Assembly: GCA_002409995.1 (NCBI GenBank)
Contig: DHOR01000055.1
Span: forward strand, 93,678 to 124,897
Direction of reading: 5' to 3'
Source of the DNA: Hungatella sp. UBA5385
GTDB lineage: Bacteria > Bacillota > Clostridia > Lachnospirales > Lachnospiraceae
Length of the DNA stretch: 31,220 bases
Position numbers and translations under genes: made by a program
In this document: positions 8,778-16,987 of the stretch, in pieces
Layout: the number at the start of each line of letters is the position of its first letter
Numbering within the stretch: position 1 is the stretch's first letter
Notes under the pieces: generated by a model
Seen by the model: the letters and a program-made list of their open reading frames with translations, nothing else
Databases searched by the model: none
Told to the model about the DNA's origin: nothing

Positions 8778-11762
8778 TCATTTTTTTGTTTTTTTCTCAA
8801 TATCCATCATCTTATTTACCACAAAAGGATCGAGAGGACGAATCTCTATGTGAGGACGGGCAATATAGTAGCCCTGGAATAGGTGTACTCCGCTTTCGAT
8901 AAGGTATTCAAGCTCTTCTGCAGTCTCCACTCCCTCAGCCAGTATTTCAATATGATTCCGCTTTGAAAAATCAATGAGATTTCTCAGGATAATCTGTCTG
9001 TTGGTATCTTTATGAATGTGCCTTACCAAATCCATATCCATCTTTACAATATCAGGCTCCATGTTTAAAAGTGCTGATTCACTGTTATATCCTGAACCAA
9101 AGTCGTCAATAGCAACCAGCCCTTTATATTTGCGTATACAACGAATCTTCTTCTTTTCGCATTCTTCACTGGAGGGATCCCCTTCTGTGATCTCCATGAC
9201 CACTCTGTGCATCCATTTTCCATAGTTATCTTCTAAATCCTGCTGGTCCTTTTCCGACATGCAGACACTGGCTATGGAATTGATAAACAGTTTTTCCTCT
9301 GTTCCAAGCATTCCAAGACTGTTCTGCTTTTCAATGGCTTCCATGCCTGCAAACCAGGTCAATGCTTCCATCTGGGGCAGCTTAGCCTGTGCCCTTGCCA
9401 GATTCAGAGCTTCTTCCACACCCTTTATCTTCACAAAGTCAGGTCGCATTAAAAGCTCATAGCCATAGAGGGTTCCATCTCTCCTTACAATGGGCTGAAA
9501 AGCAAACTTCACCTTTCTGGTTTCCAGCATATGATTTAATTCCTCTCTGCCATCCAGCATATAAGCATTGTCGGAATATGTGAGAGGATCAAATTCCATG
9601 ACGATTCCCTTTACACTATGTTTTACTGTATACATGGCAAAGTCAGCGTAATTAAGCAGAGTATCAAAAATTCTGGAATCATCAGGATACCATGCAAGCC
9701 CTCCGGACACACGGATGGGAATCCGGTATCCCCCTTCCAGTTCAAGCTTGGAGTTCTGAAGGATATCTGTAAATTTGTTAATTCTCTCTCTGATTTCCTC
9801 CTTACCGAATCTGCTGTAAATCAGGGTTACAAACTCATCACCGGAATACCTTGATACAATGGCACCATCCTTGATCAGCTGTTTTAAGCAATCAGCAAAC
9901 AGTACAATATAACGGTCCCCTTTATCATGTCCGTATGTATCATTGATATACTTTAAATTATCTAAATCCCACATAACAACTGCCGCAGTGCCATTAAAGC
10001 CGCTGCTGAGAAATGCTCCCGTTTTCTCTCTGAAGGCCCTGCGGTTATAGAGCTCTGTCAAAAGATCATAATTTCTCTCTCTTTCCAGCTTTTTCTTTTC
10101 CTCTATATCAACAGTTACATCGGTGCAGACTCCAAGGAGAGTCCCCTCCTCATTATCATCAATCACAAGCTCGATCCAGCGCCTTTTTCCTTCAATATCC
10201 ACAGGATAGTATTTTTGGTTGTATTTAAATGTTAAATCATCAAAAACCTCTGACATTTTCTCTGTAAACTCTGCTTTGGAGATATAGCAGTAAGGTTCCT
10301 CACCGGTTTCCCAGCCCAGCATTTCAAAGAGAGAACGGCTGCAGAAAACCTGATCGGAATTATCCTTGTATTCAAAAACGCCAATGAGTACATTGGCATA
10401 CTCCAGAATGCTGGATATTTTCGATGCAGACCGCTCCACATCCGCACTAAGCTGTTCAATGGTTTCTGACAACAGATCAATTTCCTGAATATTAACACGG
10501 TTTAGGGTCAGCCCTCTCTCTCCGGACTTCTTCCGCAGCTCTTCCAGCAGCTTTCTGATAGGGTCTGTAACTACCTTTCCTATTAAAAATGCTCCCAGAA
10601 TACTTAATAAAATAGGAACTAAAATGGCTCCCAGCAGCCTCCTTCTGATGGAGTTATAAAAAGACAGCAGATCATTCTGCCGTGCCATTCCTGCCAAAAT
10701 CCACTGGTCCTCAGCAAAAGGTGTCTCATAGCTATAGACCTCCAGGTTTTTCACGCTGACATACCATTTAGTATTATCCTTTGAATTCAGTGATCCAATT
10801 CCCTCCTCTTCCTGATAGGTATAAGAGAGCTTTGGCTGATCATTAAAATATTGGTTAAATAAATAGCCGGAATTGGCAACAGGAACAAAGGACTCTTCCC
10901 CTGCCTTTTTAATACCCAGAACAAAATTATCAGTTATACTGCCGCTGTCCTTATCTGATGCCAACAGCTTTTCTAGACGTGCCAGAGTTATCTCAATGCC
11001 AAATACACCTGCCACTGTTCCATCTTTTAATATCACAGGAACAGAGTAGGTGACAACCTCAGTGTCTTTGGGACTAAGTCGAAATGGAGGTGCCAGATAA
11101 GTATAATTCTGAAACTCAGCTGCTTTGGCACCATTTTCTACAGCGGAATAAAAGGGCTTATTAAAAAATGCAGAAGAAGAATTCTTATCTTCTAAAGAAA
11201 ACCCCAGTTCCCAGAAGGAATCAAGGGGAATATTATACTTTTCCGCAATCGAAGGAAGACCTCTCTCCATGAGAAGAGAGGAATAATCCTGGGAATACCG
11301 TCCTGCATTATTATCTCTGATGTAAAACCCTGCTCTTGTATTCTCCGGGCTGTTTATGGCTGCCGGACCATCCAATACCAGAAAAATACCAGTTGCATAG
11401 CTGCGGCGTAAAACATCAATGGATTTCTCCAAAACACCTTCTGCAATCAGTCCATTTAAAGAATAATCCATTTTAATATCAGATGGTTTTTTGTTATTAG
11501 CCTCTAAAAGCTCCTGAATTTCCGCAGACATGGAACCGGAATCTCCCACAAGGTTCACCCACTGATGAATGGTTTCTTTCTCTAAGTACAACTTCGCATT
11601 TTCTGTATTTTCACTGAGAATATGGATCTCATTACTCTTGATTCTAGTGGATACACCACCGAAAAATATGATTCCACCAATTACTGCTGCCTGAATAATT
11701 AAAAGCGCCAGCAGCGGCCACAGAAGATGCGACCGTATGGACTCATTCCTTATTTTCCTCAT
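8778..11762 (-). CDS. Transmembrane sensor with PAS, GGDEF and EAL domains (cyclic-di-GMP turnover)
   Basis: Predicted bifunctional enzyme making (GGDEF) and degrading (EAL) cyclic di-GMP under control of an extracellular sensor. From the chosen ATG (MRKIRNESIR, 994 aa, GGAG 6 nt upstream) a membrane span lies at 13-36, an extracellular Cache-like region at about 37-370, a second span at 375-396, a PAS domain at about 450-555, GGDEF with SGDEF at 640-644, and EAL at about 745-975. The first Gly of GGDEF is Ser, which many active cyclases tolerate; no RxxD inhibitory site is seen. EAL key residues look kept: GYELLMRP (Glu769), INS, MEITEG, DDFGSGYNS (886-887), KMD (Lys907), AEGVE (Glu943), QGY (Gln963). 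It starts 1 nt after the stop of a binding lipoprotein gene, suggesting they work together. Confidence 0.93.
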   Translation of the reverse strand: MRKIRNESIRSHLLWPLLALLIIQAAVIGGIIFFGGVSTRIKSNEIHILSENTENAKLYLEKETIHQWVNLVGDSGSMSAEIQELLEANNKKPSDIKMDYSLNGLIAEGVLEKSIDVLRRSYATGIFLVLDGPAAINSPENTRAGFYIRDNNAGRYSQDYSSLLMERGLPSIAEKYNIPLDSFWELGFSLEDKNSSSAFFNKPFYSAVENGAKAAEFQNYTYLAPPFRLSPKDTEVVTYSVPVILKDGTVAGVFGIEITLARLEKLLASDKDSGSITDNFVLGIKKAGEESFVPVANSGYLFNQYFNDQPKLSYTYQEEEGIGSLNSKDNTKWYVSVKNLEVYSYETPFAEDQWILAGMARQNDLLSFYNSIRRRLLGAILVPILLSILGAFLIGKVVTDPIRKLLEELRKKSGERGLTLNRVNIQEIDLLSETIEQLSADVERSASKISSILEYANVLIGVFEYKDNSDQVFCSRSLFEMLGWETGEEPYCYISKAEFTEKMSEVFDDLTFKYNQKYYPVDIEGKRRWIELVIDDNEEGTLLGVCTDVTVDIEEKKKLERERNYDLLTELYNRRAFREKTGAFLSSGFNGTAAVVMWDLDNLKYINDTYGHDKGDRYIVLFADCLKQLIKDGAIVSRYSGDEFVTLIYSRFGKEEIRERINKFTDILQNSKLELEGGYRIPIRVSGGLAWYPDDSRIFDTLLNYADFAMYTVKHSVKGIVMEFDPLTYSDNAYMLDGREELNHMLETRKVKFAFQPIVRRDGTLYGYELLMRPDFVKIKGVEEALNLARAQAKLPQMEALTWFAGMEAIEKQNSLGMLGTEEKLFINSIASVCMSEKDQQDLEDNYGKWMHRVVMEITEGDPSSEECEKKKIRCIRKYKGLVAIDDFGSGYNSESALLNMEPDIVKMDMDLVRHIHKDTNRQIILRNLIDFSKRNHIEILAEGVETAEELEYLIESGVHLFQGYYIARPHIEIRPLDPFVVNKMMDIEKKTKK

Positions 11763-11763
11763 A

Positions 11764-13215
11764 TTATTCTCCAATAATGGCTTCTAACTGTAATTTCGTA
11801 TCCTGATACCAGGTCTCAAATGCCTCATCTGTTACAAACTGTGCCACTGCATCCTCTCTGGGTATTCCCTCGTTTCTCAATTCCTCTACTGCAGCCGCAG
11901 CTTCTGCTGCACAGTCTGCCATAGTATTATTCAGCACAGCCCTTGCTTTATCACCACCTGAAAATGGTTTGGAAGTGTATAGCTGATACTTGTTAGCAGT
12001 ATCAAGGCCAATCAGGAGGTTTTCAATTACAGCCGGCTCTTTATCTGCCTTTGCCAGAACTGTTTCTATCTTATCCCTTGAGCCTGCTGTTTTTTTCACT
12101 GGCAGATATCCGGAAGCTATGGAAAATTCAATATTATGTTCATCCTCTGTGAACCATTTTAAAAATTCAACAGAAGCATACTCCCTCTTCTCTTCTGACT
12201 TTAGAATCATCATTCCCGCTCCCTGCTGCACTGCATAGGGGGGAGTATCTGCAAAATTAGGAAGCGGATAGACACGGCTTTTTATTTCATAGCTAGTGCC
12301 ATCTTCCAAAGTGACTGTATTGGGAAAATAAGAAATACCGCTGGTAGAGCCCGCAAATGGCACCAGCCGCCCTGTTTTCACATCATCACTGCGAAACTTG
12401 CCATAAGATGAGAAATAACCGTTTACATAGGGTACATAGTAATTATCCCAAAGCTTTCTCATAGCAGTCTTGTCAAAATCCAGAACTACCGCTCCGTTCT
12501 CCCAGCGAAAAATCTCATGTCCAAGCTGAGCACTTCCCACAATCATATAATTGGCAAATGCGTCCCTGCCATAAAAAGCCTTTCCATCATCAGGGGCATC
12601 CGTTAAACTGTCGGTCCATTCATAATATTCCTTAGCCGTCTTTGTAATGCCTTCCCAGGTGGAAAACACGGAATCACTGCATCCTGTTGCCTCTGCAAAC
12701 TTCAGCCAGTCTGTTTCATTCACAGATAATACCTCTGTAGACTTAGCAATAGGAAATACCTTCACCCCTTCACTTCCGTCAAAACGTCCCTCTTCAATAT
12801 ATGCCTCCACATATTGGGAAAGCTCCTCTTTTTCCATATATTTACTGAGATCCACTGCAAGTCCTTCTCTGTCAATTTCATAAACCTGGTCTGCATAGGC
12901 TGCAAATACATCAGGAAGAGGTTCGGAACCAATCTTTTTCTCTATGCTTTCATAAACCTTCTGATTCAGTTCGCCAATGCTTCCTTTATTACTTGCTTCC
13001 ACTACAATTCCCTTTTCCCTGCCATCTGTTTCATTAAAAGATCTAATAAGTCTCTCAAACTCTTCTTCCTGCACTCCGCTGTAATAATGCCATATGGTTA
13101 TGGTAACCGGCGCCTTTTCTGACAATCCATAAGGATTCTTCTTCTGACAGCCTGACATAATCAGAATTACAGCAGCTGCACTAATCACAGGAAACAGAAA
13201 CCGTCTTCTTCCCAT
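11764..13215 (-). CDS. Extracellular solute-binding lipoprotein, family 1, without adjacent transporter
   Basis: A 483-residue lipoprotein with a hydrophobic leader and lipobox IMSGC (Cys23). The mature part resembles sugar-type family 1 binding proteins: VTITIWHYYSGVQEEEFERL, later FAGSTSGISYFPNT, and C-terminal EFLKWFTEDEHN plus FSIASGYLPVKK. The predicted role is ligand capture outside the membrane. No permease or ATPase of the matching CUT1 type is present nearby. Instead its stop is followed after 1 nt by the start of the membrane GGDEF-EAL protein, whose ribosome site lies inside its own last codons, so the two are probably translated in a coupled way. A sensing role is therefore plausible, though it could still serve a distant transporter. 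Confidence 0.9.
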   Translation of the reverse strand: MGRRRFLFPVISAAAVILIMSGCQKKNPYGLSEKAPVTITIWHYYSGVQEEEFERLIRSFNETDGREKGIVVEASNKGSIGELNQKVYESIEKKIGSEPLPDVFAAYADQVYEIDREGLAVDLSKYMEKEELSQYVEAYIEEGRFDGSEGVKVFPIAKSTEVLSVNETDWLKFAEATGCSDSVFSTWEGITKTAKEYYEWTDSLTDAPDDGKAFYGRDAFANYMIVGSAQLGHEIFRWENGAVVLDFDKTAMRKLWDNYYVPYVNGYFSSYGKFRSDDVKTGRLVPFAGSTSGISYFPNTVTLEDGTSYEIKSRVYPLPNFADTPPYAVQQGAGMMILKSEEKREYASVEFLKWFTEDEHNIEFSIASGYLPVKKTAGSRDKIETVLAKADKEPAVIENLLIGLDTANKYQLYTSKPFSGGDKARAVLNNTMADCAAEAAAAVEELRNEGIPREDAVAQFVTDEAFETWYQDTKLQLEAIIGE

Positions 13216-13241
13216 CTGTATTTCCCCCTTATTAATCTGAG

Positions 13242-13796
13242 TTAAATCTGATCGTACTGAATTTCCTGTTTAATCTCTTGTGACTTTTCTTCACCTGCAA
13301 GTATTCTCAATAGCTCAAGACCTAAGTCAAGCCCATATCCAAGCCCTCTGGCTGTTGTAATCCTTCCATCTGTTATTACGCCCTGATGGGTATACTCTGC
13401 TCCTGTTAATTCCTGTTCAAATCCAGGGAAGCAGGTTGCCTTCTTTCCTTCCAGAAGACCCAGTTTTCCAAATATACTTGGTGCAGCGCAAATAGCTGCC
13501 AGCTGTTTTCCGTCTTCATAAGCTTTTAGAAGCGCTTTACACAGCCCCTCATCTTCTCCAAGATTACGTGTGCCCGGCATACCTCCCGGAAGAAATAGCA
13601 CATCTCCGTCACTGACATCTATTTCTGAAAGCTCATAATCAGCCCGAATCTTAATATGATGAGCGCTATCAATCTCCTTTCTCCCTGTAACAGAAACCAG
13701 CTTCACATCATGTCCGCCTCTTAATAAAACATTGACTACTGATAAAAGCTCCACCTCTTCTGAACCATCTGCCATAAATGCATATACTTTACTCAT
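13242..13796 (-). CDS. DJ-1/PfpI (ThiJ) family protein
   Basis: A 184-residue single-domain DJ-1/PfpI protein. The nucleophile elbow AAICAAPSIFG places the conserved Cys at 103, and GSEEVELL near the N-terminus supplies the usual Glu (Glu16). The length and DVLFLPGGMPGTRNL segment resemble the YajL/DJ-1 clade rather than the PfpI protease clade. Members have been described as glyoxalase or deglycase-like enzymes or redox-responsive chaperones, and the activity is disputed, so none is assigned. ATG is preceded by AAAGGAG. It sits 20 nt after an MglB-like gene and 26 nt before the family 1 binding protein gene, so it belongs to that operon. Confidence 0.92.
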   Translation of the reverse strand: MSKVYAFMADGSEEVELLSVVNVLLRGGHDVKLVSVTGRKEIDSAHHIKIRADYELSEIDVSDGDVLFLPGGMPGTRNLGEDEGLCKALLKAYEDGKQLAAICAAPSIFGKLGLLEGKKATCFPGFEQELTGAEYTHQGVITDGRITTARGLGYGLDLGLELLRILAGEEKSQEIKQEIQYDQI

Positions 13797-13816
13797 GATT
13801 TTTCTCCTTTCAGTAT

Positions 13817-14899
13817 TTATTGATAATCTGTGCTTATATTGGTTATTTTTATATAATCCACTGAATACTTTACTTCAGCTTTTTCACCACTTATCATAGC
13901 TGTCAGTGCATCTGCAGCACTGTGGGACTGACCTGTATGATCATTTAATACAGTTCCTGCCATCCTGCCTTCTCCCACTGCAATCACAGCTTCTTCCAAA
14001 GCATCTACCCCAACCACATATAGATCCTTACCGGCAGTTTTTCCTGATTCTTCAATTGCCTCCAAAGCTCCCAGAGCCATAGCATCGTTATTGCACAGGA
14101 TAACCTCAATCTGATCCCCATGAAGCTCCAAAGCTTTGGCTGCTATTTTTTTCCCCTGGTCTTTGTTCCAGTTTCCATAGCTGGTAAATAGCTTCTTGAT
14201 GTTCTTGCCGCTGGCTTTCATGGCTTGCACTGCATATTCGGTTCTAAGAAGACTGTCTTCGTTGCCACGTTCCCCCATAATCATCACATAGCTGATGATC
14301 CCATCTCTATTCCTGTCTCCCTGATCAGGAAGCTGTGCAATCATCTCTCCCTGATAGGTTCCTGCCTGTCTGGAGTCTGTACTGATGCAGGCAGTCTGCA
14401 TCTCATTTTCCTCCCAGCGCTTCTGTTCCTCTTCATCCGGCTCCCTGTTAATAAATACAAGGGGAACTCCGGCATTATTACAGAGGTCAGTGATCTTCCC
14501 TGCTTTTGAAACATCTACCAGATTGACAATTATCCCATCACACCCAGCTTCCAGAAACTGCTGGATCTGCGCTTCCTGTTCCTCCTGACTGCCTCTGGCA
14601 TTGCGCATCATCACTTCTGCACCATATTTCTCCTCCAGATATCTCTTCAGCTCTGTACGGTACAGCTTCATAAAATTGTCATCATATCGGTAAATGGTGA
14701 TTCCAATGATAAGTTTTTTATTCTGGCTGTCTTCTGCGGCTGTTTCCTGACCGTTTAGTTTCTGTTTGTCTGGCTCCTGATTGTTTGTGTCCTGATTACT
14801 TTGTCTGCTTCGGTTATCAGCCCCGCTGCTGCAGGCTGGTAGAAACAGGATTGCCAGGCATACCAAAAACAGGCATATTTTATGAATGATATGGTTCAT
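13817..14899 (-). CDS. Galactose-type (MglB-like) binding lipoprotein, orphan paralogue
   Basis: A 360-residue lipoprotein with lipobox LPAC (Cys23) and a Q/N-rich linker of about 35 residues, then a periplasmic-binding-protein-like sugar domain. It is clearly a paralogue of the MglB protein encoded 4 kb away: shared blocks include DDNFM-LYR-EL-RYL, FINREPD, QAGTYQGE, CNNDAMALGAL-AIE and VVGVDAL. The calcium-binding loop typical of the galactose-binding protein is present as DQGDRNRDGIISYV. Unlike MglB it has no ABC genes after it; the next genes encode a DJ-1 protein, another binding protein and a GGDEF-EAL sensor. It may present sugar to the mglAC transporter or act as a sensor; the second is inferred from context only. 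Confidence 0.92.
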   Translation of the reverse strand: MNHIIHKICLFLVCLAILFLPACSSGADNRSRQSNQDTNNQEPDKQKLNGQETAAEDSQNKKLIIGITIYRYDDNFMKLYRTELKRYLEEKYGAEVMMRNARGSQEEQEAQIQQFLEAGCDGIIVNLVDVSKAGKITDLCNNAGVPLVFINREPDEEEQKRWEENEMQTACISTDSRQAGTYQGEMIAQLPDQGDRNRDGIISYVMIMGERGNEDSLLRTEYAVQAMKASGKNIKKLFTSYGNWNKDQGKKIAAKALELHGDQIEVILCNNDAMALGALEAIEESGKTAGKDLYVVGVDALEEAVIAVGEGRMAGTVLNDHTGQSHSAADALTAMISGEKAEVKYSVDYIKITNISTDYQ

Positions 14900-14933
14900 A
14901 TCTGTCTTCTCCTGTAAGATTTATCTGTCTGTT

Positions 14934-14962
14934 ATTTTACCACGAACCAAGTGTATTTTCCA
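14934..14962 (-). promoter_or_regulatory. Promoter for the MglB paralogue / DJ-1 / binding protein / GGDEF-EAL operon
   Basis: On the minus strand TAAAAT (14934-14939) is preceded by TGG, an extended -10, with TGGAAA (14957-14962, four of six to TTGACA) at 17 nt spacing. It lies 35 nt before the start codon. It is the only good candidate upstream of the four closely spaced genes. Confidence 0.55.
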
Positions 14963-15167
14963 CTATCTTATTGGATTTAGCCATCATCCGTTGTAAAATC
15001 AACTGGATAAATTGCAAATTGTAGATTATTTAACAAAAAGCCGGTAATTGCGATGGGCAATAGTGACTTTTAATTCTATCTTTATCGCAAACGAAGCTCT
15101 GGTATCTTGCGGCAAAGTGCAGCACACTTAAGACAATTAAAATTCATTTGAGAAAACCATGTGATTT

Positions 15168-15198
15168 TTGTTAATTTATGATAAACTTTTACTATAAT
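15168..15198 (+). promoter_or_regulatory. Promoter for the CYTH gene
   Basis: TATAAT at 15193-15198 is a perfect -10, with TTGTTA at 15168-15173 as a possible -35 at a long 19-nt spacing. The predicted transcription start would be only about 15 nt before the ATG, just leaving room for the GGAGG site. Confidence 0.6.
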
Positions 15199-15219
15199 GA
15201 TTATTCGGAGGTTTTCACC

Positions 15220-15669
15220 ATGGAAATAGAGCGTAAATTTCTCATTAAAGAATTGCCGGAAGGATATCTTAATTATCCCTTCCGTCAGATTGAACAGGGG
15301 TATCTTTGTACAGAACCTGTAGTCAGAGTCCGCAGAGAGGATTCCGAGTATTATCTCACCTATAAGTCTTTTGGACTGCTTGCAAGAGAGGAATATAATC
15401 TTCCACTTACCAGGGATTCTTATGATCATTTGATTGCTAAGGCTGATGGTAATGTTTTAACCAAGAAAAGGTATCTGATTCCTGTGGAAGGGGATGAGGG
15501 GCTGACCATTGAGCTTGATGTGTTTGAGGGAAAATTTCAGGGACTGATTTTGGCTGAGGTGGAGTTTGAGTCTGTTAAGGAAGCTAATGAGTTTGTTCCG
15601 CCCGCTTGGTTCGGCGAGGATGTTACCATGTCTGGGGAATACCAGAATAGCAGGCTTAGCGGGTTGTAG
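15220..15669 (+). CDS. CYTH domain protein (triphosphate tunnel metalloenzyme)
   Basis: The only plus-strand gene. The 149-residue product starts MEIERKFLI, carrying the ExExK motif (Glu2, Glu4, Lys6) that defines the CYTH/TTM superfamily. Further charged strands expected in the tunnel follow: VVRVRRED, YYLTYKS, EEYNLPL, LTKKRYLIPV, ELDVFEG and LAEVEFES. Bacterial stand-alone members usually hydrolyse inorganic triphosphate or nucleoside triphosphates with a divalent metal; the true substrate is not evident. I start at the ATG with GGAGG 8 nt upstream; an in-frame ATG 14 codons earlier overlaps the promoter. A large palindrome begins at the stop codon. Confidence 0.93.
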   Translation: MEIERKFLIKELPEGYLNYPFRQIEQGYLCTEPVVRVRREDSEYYLTYKSFGLLAREEYNLPLTRDSYDHLIAKADGNVLTKKRYLIPVEGDEGLTIELDVFEGKFQGLILAEVEFESVKEANEFVPPAWFGEDVTMSGEYQNSRLSGL

Positions 15670-15785
15670 GGTGTATTCAAGAAAATCCGGTTGCAGAAAA
15701 TGAATTTTATTCCGACACTTTGTTTGACCTGCATAAAATTCATTTTCTGCAACCGGATTTTCCAGCTACGTACTACAAGTCGCTA
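15657..15785. repeat. Large bipartite palindrome after the CYTH gene
   Basis: The inner arms are a perfect 29-bp inverted repeat (15681-15709 and 15734-15762) around a 24-nt loop. Outside an asymmetric internal loop of 11 and 10 nt, outer arms at 15657-15669 and 15773-15785 match at 11 of 13 positions (TAGCG..TTGTAG with CTACAA..CGCTA) and include the CYTH stop codon. It could act as a terminator for the plus strand, but it is much longer and more perfect than normal terminators and lacks a clear following T-run. A remnant of a small mobile element is an alternative. Confidence 0.8.
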
Positions 15786-15794
15786 GATTTTATT

Positions 15795-15974
15795 TTAGAT
15801 GTTGTTGCAAAAATCAATAATTTCCCCTTTTCTTGCTTCAACGGCTTCTTTATACTCTATAGAACATAAGCCTAAGTTACCACAACATTCAATTTCCATA
15901 TGCCCATAATAATGTTCGAGTAATATCTGTTGATATAAAAACACAATGATGAATTCCAAATTAAAATTCACCAT
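15795..15974 (-). pseudogene. Possible gene remnant, 59 codons, unrecognised
   Basis: An open minus-strand frame ends at 15795-15797. Its 3' part reads as plausible protein (YYGHMEIECCGN, then LGLCSIEYKEAVEARKG, then EIIDFCNN). The 5' part runs through the bidirectional terminator, there is no ribosome binding site, and the first ATG falls in the terminator stem, so it is unlikely to be a working gene. The GLCSIEYKEA segment faintly recalls the C-terminal tail of IS3-group transposases (GLSPVEYR), but this is too weak to assign. It may be a decayed gene end or chance. Confidence 0.25.
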
Positions 15975-15978
15975 TGTG
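15942..15978. terminator. Bidirectional intrinsic terminator
   Basis: CACAATGATGAATT and AATTCACCATTGTG form a 14-position stem with one A/C mismatch (a G-U pair on the minus-strand RNA) around a 9-nt loop. The minus strand continues into TTTTTAT and the plus strand into CTTTTTACATTT, so it can end both the mgl operon and any plus-strand transcript from the CYTH gene. Confidence 0.85.
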
Positions 15979-15988
15979 CTTTTTACAT

Positions 15989-16987
15989 TTATTTCTTTGC
16001 AATGTATTTTCTGATATCAAGAGCAATTGCTACGATGATAACAAAACCCTGAGCAATATACTGGTAGTTTGTGTCTACTCCTAAGTACTGTAGACAGGTC
16101 TTCAAGATCTCGAATACAAGAACTCCGATAAGAACTCCGGGAACCCGGCCGATACCGCCATTAACAGATACACCGCCGATGGTACAGGCTGCAATAGCCT
16201 CCAGCTCCCAGCCCTGACCCATATTAACGGAAGTACCGCCGGATTTGGCACCTACTAAGAAACCGCCAAGTGCATACAGAGCTGCTCCTGTTACATAAAT
16301 AATGATTTTTGTTTTCTTTGTATTAACACCTGATACTTCTGCGGCCTGCTCGTTGCCGCCGATTGCATACATGTATTTGCCATGGGTTGTTTTGTTGTAT
16401 ATAAACCATATCAAAATACCTACAGCCAGAGCAATCAGGAACAGATAAGGAATAAATCCAAACAGTCTTCCTTTGGCAATTTCTGTATAAGCAGAACGAT
16501 ATCCGCCTATAGGGGTAGCATCTGTATAAACAAGGCAGACACCGTATACAATTAACTGCATGCCTAGAGTACCAATAAAAGCAGGAACCTGAAGATAAGA
16601 TACGATAAGTCCATTGAGAAAACCAAACACTGCACAAACTGCCACACAGATCAGCAATACTACAAACACCCACCAGATTCCAAAATCAGGAAGGTTTGGG
16701 AAAAACTTTCCGCTGTATCCGGGTTTCTGAAGCAGGGTTCCGGCCAGACATGCAGAAAGGCCAACCATACGTCCTGCCGATAGGTCTGTACCTTTGGTGA
16801 TCAGAATTCCAGATACGCCACAAGCTATAATGAAGCGGGGTGCAACATTTAATGCAACATTTTTTAAGTTGTCAACAGATGCGAATGTAGGTTGCCTGAT
16901 TGCAGTAAAAACAGCCAGCAAAATAAGGACAACAATTATACCATTATTAATAAAGAAATCCTTTGCGTTAAACTTCTTAGCTGTCAT
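15989..16987 (-). CDS. mglC: Galactose/methyl-galactoside ABC transporter permease MglC
   Basis: Membrane subunit of a CUT2-type sugar importer. The 332-residue protein has about eight to ten hydrophobic segments and the family's hallmarks: TKGTDLSAGRMVGLSA near residue 64, GTLGMQLIVYG, AIGGNEQAAEVSGVNT (the loop contacting the ATPase), and TIGGVSVNGGIGRVPGVLIGVL near the end. Its ATG overlaps the mglA stop codon by 4 nt (ATGA) with GGAGG upstream, so the two are translationally coupled. It is the last gene of the mglBAC operon, closed by the bidirectional terminator. Confidence 0.95.
   Translation of the reverse strand: MTAKKFNAKDFFINNGIIVVLILLAVFTAIRQPTFASVDNLKNVALNVAPRFIIACGVSGILITKGTDLSAGRMVGLSACLAGTLLQKPGYSGKFFPNLPDFGIWWVFVVLLICVAVCAVFGFLNGLIVSYLQVPAFIGTLGMQLIVYGVCLVYTDATPIGGYRSAYTEIAKGRLFGFIPYLFLIALAVGILIWFIYNKTTHGKYMYAIGGNEQAAEVSGVNTKKTKIIIYVTGAALYALGGFLVGAKSGGTSVNMGQGWELEAIAACTIGGVSVNGGIGRVPGVLIGVLVFEILKTCLQYLGVDTNYQYIAQGFVIIVAIALDIRKYIAKK

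Larger units (their letters stand above)
14900..15219. other. Intergenic region between divergent genes
   Basis: This 320-nt AT-rich stretch separates the minus-strand MglB paralogue from the plus-strand CYTH gene. It contains outward promoters at both ends (listed separately). In the middle I see only weak dyads: TTGC-N5-GCAA nested within AAAAG...CTTTT near 15036-15072, and CGCAA...TTGCG near 15087-15113. No ORF with coding character or RNA gene is recognised. A minus-strand reading frame that crosses this gap and the CYTH gene is not convincing. Confidence 0.5.
15670..15988. other. Gene-poor region between CYTH and mglC
   Basis: This 319-nt gap between convergent genes holds the palindrome at its left, a bidirectional terminator at its right, and between them a minus-strand reading frame of uncertain meaning (listed separately). 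Nothing else is recognised. Confidence 0.5.

Noticed and set aside
15082..15429. Minus-strand reading frame of 115 codons overlapping the CYTH gene start
   Set aside because: It is antisense to a well supported CYTH gene with promoter and ribosome site and has no recognisable protein features.
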